This document shows positions 62,220 through 64,000 of a DNA stretch of 64,000 nucleotides, piece by piece. The DNA is from Chloroflexota bacterium. GTDB taxonomy: Bacteria; Chloroflexota; Anaerolineae; Anaerolineales; Anaerolineaceae. The stretch lies in NCBI GenBank assembly GCA_021825925.1, contig JAKAFP010000001.1:496001-560000 (forward strand). The letters run 5' to 3'. Below the pieces are notes generated by a model. That model made no database searches and was not told the DNA's origin. It was given only the letters and a program-made list of their open reading frames with translations. A program made the position numbers and the translations under genes. Each line of letters begins with the position of its first letter. Within the stretch, counting starts at the first letter, position 1.

Positions 62220-62268
62220 CGTGAACCGTGAATCGTGAACCGTGAATTGTGAATCGAGAATCGTAAAC
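62220..62268. repeat. degenerate 7-bp tandem repeat
   Basis: Seven consecutive heptamers: CGTGAAC, CGTGAAT, CGTGAAC, CGTGAAT, TGTGAAT, CGAGAAT, CGTAAAC. The same period as the perfect tract 14 bp away, with related composition. Confidence 0.85.
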
Positions 62269-62282
62269 CGATATAATATTTC

Positions 62283-62400
62283 ACGAATTACGAATTACGA
62301 ATTACGAATTACGAATTACGAATTACGAATTACGAATTACGAATTACGAATTACGAATTACGAATTACGAATTACGAATTACGAATTACGAATTACGAAT
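62283..62400. repeat. perfect 7-bp tandem repeat (ACGAATT, about 17 copies)
   Basis: ACGAATT repeats without any deviation for 118 bp (16.9 copies). It begins 8 bp downstream of the stop of the STAS-like gene and lies upstream of the flavin reductase gene. Such perfect arrays suggest recent slippage; they are not CRISPR because there are no spacers. Confidence 0.97.
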
Positions 62401-62407
62401 CCCTGAT

Positions 62408-62794
62408 CTACTTGGAAATCCACTCTACGGCCTTATCCAGATCATAGAAGATCTTTACCCGTGAATTCCGATTGACTGAAATGGTCTCAAAGAAACGGAA
62501 TTTTTCCCAATTCTTTTGATCAGGATTGATGAAAATGACTCGTTTGGATTCGTGCGGGTTTATCTTGTTTGCTTTCAGTGTTTCGATCCAGAATTCATAC
62601 AGCCGAAGGATGTCCACGGTTCCCACAGTAAACAGGGTTTCCCGAAAATCACCAATGATCCTATTGCATTGATGCTCAATGATGACCTTGCCAGCTTCAA
62701 GAATTGCTGTCCGGATGGTGGGCACGTCAATTTCCCCGACCAGGGTGATCAGGATGATCTTTTTTTCATCGTTGTAATCTATGAAGTATTGCAT
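62408..62794 (-). CDS. small STAS/SpoIIAA-like protein
   Basis: 128 residues. The run KKIILITLVGEIDVPTIRTA, IIGDFRETLF and FYDLDKAVEWISK with alternating beta and alpha pattern resembles SpoIIAA-like (STAS/SEC14) single-domain proteins. No catalytic residue is recognised. Read as a likely regulatory or binding protein; the assignment is by fold only. Confidence 0.6.
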   Translation of the reverse strand: MQYFIDYNDEKKIILITLVGEIDVPTIRTAILEAGKVIIEHQCNRIIGDFRETLFTVGTVDILRLYEFWIETLKANKINPHESKRVIFINPDQKNWEKFRFFETISVNRNSRVKIFYDLDKAVEWISK

Positions 62795-62946
62795 GAATGA
62801 CTCAATAAATAATATGAACCGCTGAAGATAATTATACCGGTTGAGTATGAAATCTCACATGCACATGGTCTGTACAAAATTTTCTGGCGTCCAATCCCAA
62901 TGTGCTCAGACAATTTTTTGGTTCCGATGAAATGGTTTTACCAGAC

Positions 62947-63795
62947 CTACTTAATTGGATCCATCGTTTTCCCCGATTCCACGACCATATATTTCAAGAA
63001 CACCAGCGTCTCTTCAAGCACGGATTGTTCTGCCCGTTGTTTGATTTTGAGCATGAAGCGCACCCCCTCGCGTTCGGTCAAAGCCTCTTCGATTACCTTG
63101 AACCATCTGGGGTCCACCACCCCTTTTGCCCACGCCGCCGCGGACTTTTTGGATTCCACCCTGCCCGTACGCAGGGTCTGCAGCATACGGCAGAAGGTCA
63201 GCACGATGTGGGGCTGCCCGAAGCGCGAGTTCGAGTAGCAGCGTGGTTGGTCCAGACAGGGTTCAAATTCAAGCATTCTTTCGAGCATCCCTTTTTTCAT
63301 TTCGCAGCGCAGTTCTTCTGACGGAACTTCACTAACGAGATCAATGGGATTGGGGCCGATCAGTGTCACGCCGCGCTCCCGCAAGATCCAGCGCACGTGC
63401 CATTGATTGTCATGCACAGATTTTTCGATATCAGTCCAACCGTTGTCAAAATAATACAATTCCTTCTGGCCGACGATCAACGGATCGTTCAGGTCGGCAA
63501 GGCTGATGAACGACCCTTCCAGGTGCTGGGCGGGGTAACACCCCATGGCGTGGATCTTTTCCTGGATCGCCTGCAGCCGTTTGGGGGTTGGCTCGCTGAT
63601 CTCTGTTTTGGTCACCACCAAAAAATCCACGTCGCTGTCGGCGTCAAAATCCCCGACGGCGAGTGAACCGATCATATAAATGCCTACCAGGTTGTCTGCC
63701 AGTTCGGTTGAAAGCTCGGTTGCAAATGCTTCCAACACACCCCGCAGTTCAGGGTAGGGTTGGTCAGGGATGCGGGAATCGTCAATGAATTTCAT
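62947..63795 (-). CDS. nucleotidyltransferase of the ANT(3'')/DUF4111 type
   Basis: 282 residues. The N-terminal nucleotidyltransferase motif is YMIGSLAVGDFDADSDVDFL (GSxxxGD...SDVD), and the C-terminal half has LTFCRMLQTLRTGRVESKKS with AAAWA, matching the AadA/DUF4111 helical domain. Members adenylylate aminoglycosides, but many chromosomal homologues have no proven resistance role. ATG 63795 is preferred to a TTG twelve codons earlier; ribosome sites are weak for both. Confidence 0.85.
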   Translation of the reverse strand: MKFIDDSRIPDQPYPELRGVLEAFATELSTELADNLVGIYMIGSLAVGDFDADSDVDFLVVTKTEISEPTPKRLQAIQEKIHAMGCYPAQHLEGSFISLADLNDPLIVGQKELYYFDNGWTDIEKSVHDNQWHVRWILRERGVTLIGPNPIDLVSEVPSEELRCEMKKGMLERMLEFEPCLDQPRCYSNSRFGQPHIVLTFCRMLQTLRTGRVESKKSAAAWAKGVVDPRWFKVIEEALTEREGVRFMLKIKQRAEQSVLEETLVFLKYMVVESGKTMDPIK

Positions 63796-63931
63796 TTTTT
63801 CCGCTTTCAGTTCGCATGGTGCTCTCGTCAAGGTTTTAGGAAGTGGTGCACCAAATCTGGTAAGTTAATCATAGTAGGGTTGGCTTGTATAACGAACCCA
63901 CCCATTCAATTATAGGCTTAATTATATTTGC

Positions 63932-63954
63932 CATTTTGTCCTCTTGACAAAATG
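63932..63954. promoter_or_regulatory. 9-bp inverted repeat near the right edge
   Basis: CATTTTGTC (63932-63940) and GACAAAATG (63946-63954) flank CTCTT, and a TTGACA overlaps the right arm. It could be an operator and promoter for a gene beyond the window. The last 169 bp hold no gene I can support. Confidence 0.4.
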
Positions 63955-64000
63955 AAATATAAGTTCTATCCCTGATTACTGATCTTCAACCTGAGCGCCT

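Noticed and set aside
62189-62284. N-terminal extension of the flavin reductase
   Set aside because: The extra 32 codons translate the degenerate heptamer repeats, and a Shine-Dalgarno sequence supports the ATG at 62188.
62283-62400. Tandem repeat as a CRISPR array
   Set aside because: The repeats are directly adjacent 7-mers without spacers, and no cas genes are near.
62947-63795. Calling this gene an acquired aminoglycoside-resistance gene
   Set aside because: The fold is that of AadA-like nucleotidyltransferases, but there is no integron, transposon or other mobile context, and many chromosomal homologues have no shown resistance activity.

Overview
The window reads like a chromosomal segment of an anaerobic or facultative member of the Chloroflexota, probably Anaerolineae. 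This is an inference from gene content (lipoproteins with Thr/Pro-rich linkers, a PfaD-type lipid synthase locus, the pseudouridine catabolic pair, an MGDG-synthase-like glycosyltransferase, WD40 lipoproteins) and not from any rRNA or search. Coding density is high, genes lie on both strands, and there is no tRNA, rRNA, transposase, phage gene or CRISPR array.

Layout. 1-4985: a partial TetR regulator diverges from a three-gene redox operon (FAD oxidoreductase, CCG-type Fe-S protein, second FAD oxidoreductase) that resembles GlcD/GlcF lactate/glycolate oxidases. A possible structured RNA with a terminator follows. 5019-16792: a rhamnose-utilisation locus with a DeoR regulator, a sugar ABC importer (binding protein and two permeases, no ATPase), a GH78 alpha-L-rhamnosidase, RhaB, RhaD, RhaA and a metallo-beta-lactamase-fold hydrolase. 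16950-28117: a second possible structured RNA, then a 2767-residue iterative lipid/polyketide synthase (KS-ACP-AT-KS-ACP-ACP-KR-DH), a phosphopantetheinyl transferase and a convergent PfaD-type enoyl reductase. Together these could make a polyunsaturated or otherwise specialised acyl chain. All three carrier domains have Thr where the phosphopantetheine Ser is expected, which is the most notable oddity of the window.

28700-47250: a membrane PAS-GGDEF cyclase, an M28 peptidase, PsuK/PsuG, a small membrane protein with a methyltransferase, a sulfatase-fold membrane enzyme, a YcaQ-type glycosylase, a lipid kinase, two tandem EAL-HDOD proteins, a P-loop kinase-like protein, a TIM-barrel-like protein, a WD40 lipoprotein and an ABC-F ATPase.

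47298-64000: an MFS exporter; a split glutamine-dependent NAD synthetase (synthetase and amidase as separate adjacent genes) with an Lgt-like membrane protein; NifU-like and OsmC-like proteins; a vitamin B12 uptake operon (BtuF-BtuC-BtuD plus a MoaD/ThiS-like protein) behind a cobalamin riboswitch; PncC; an MGDG-synthase-like glycosyltransferase with a nucleosidase; MetG; a lipoprotein; a flavin reductase; a 7-bp tandem repeat tract; a STAS-like protein and an ANT-like nucleotidyltransferase. Most starts were moved from the longest open frame to an internal ATG where a Shine-Dalgarno sequence supported it.
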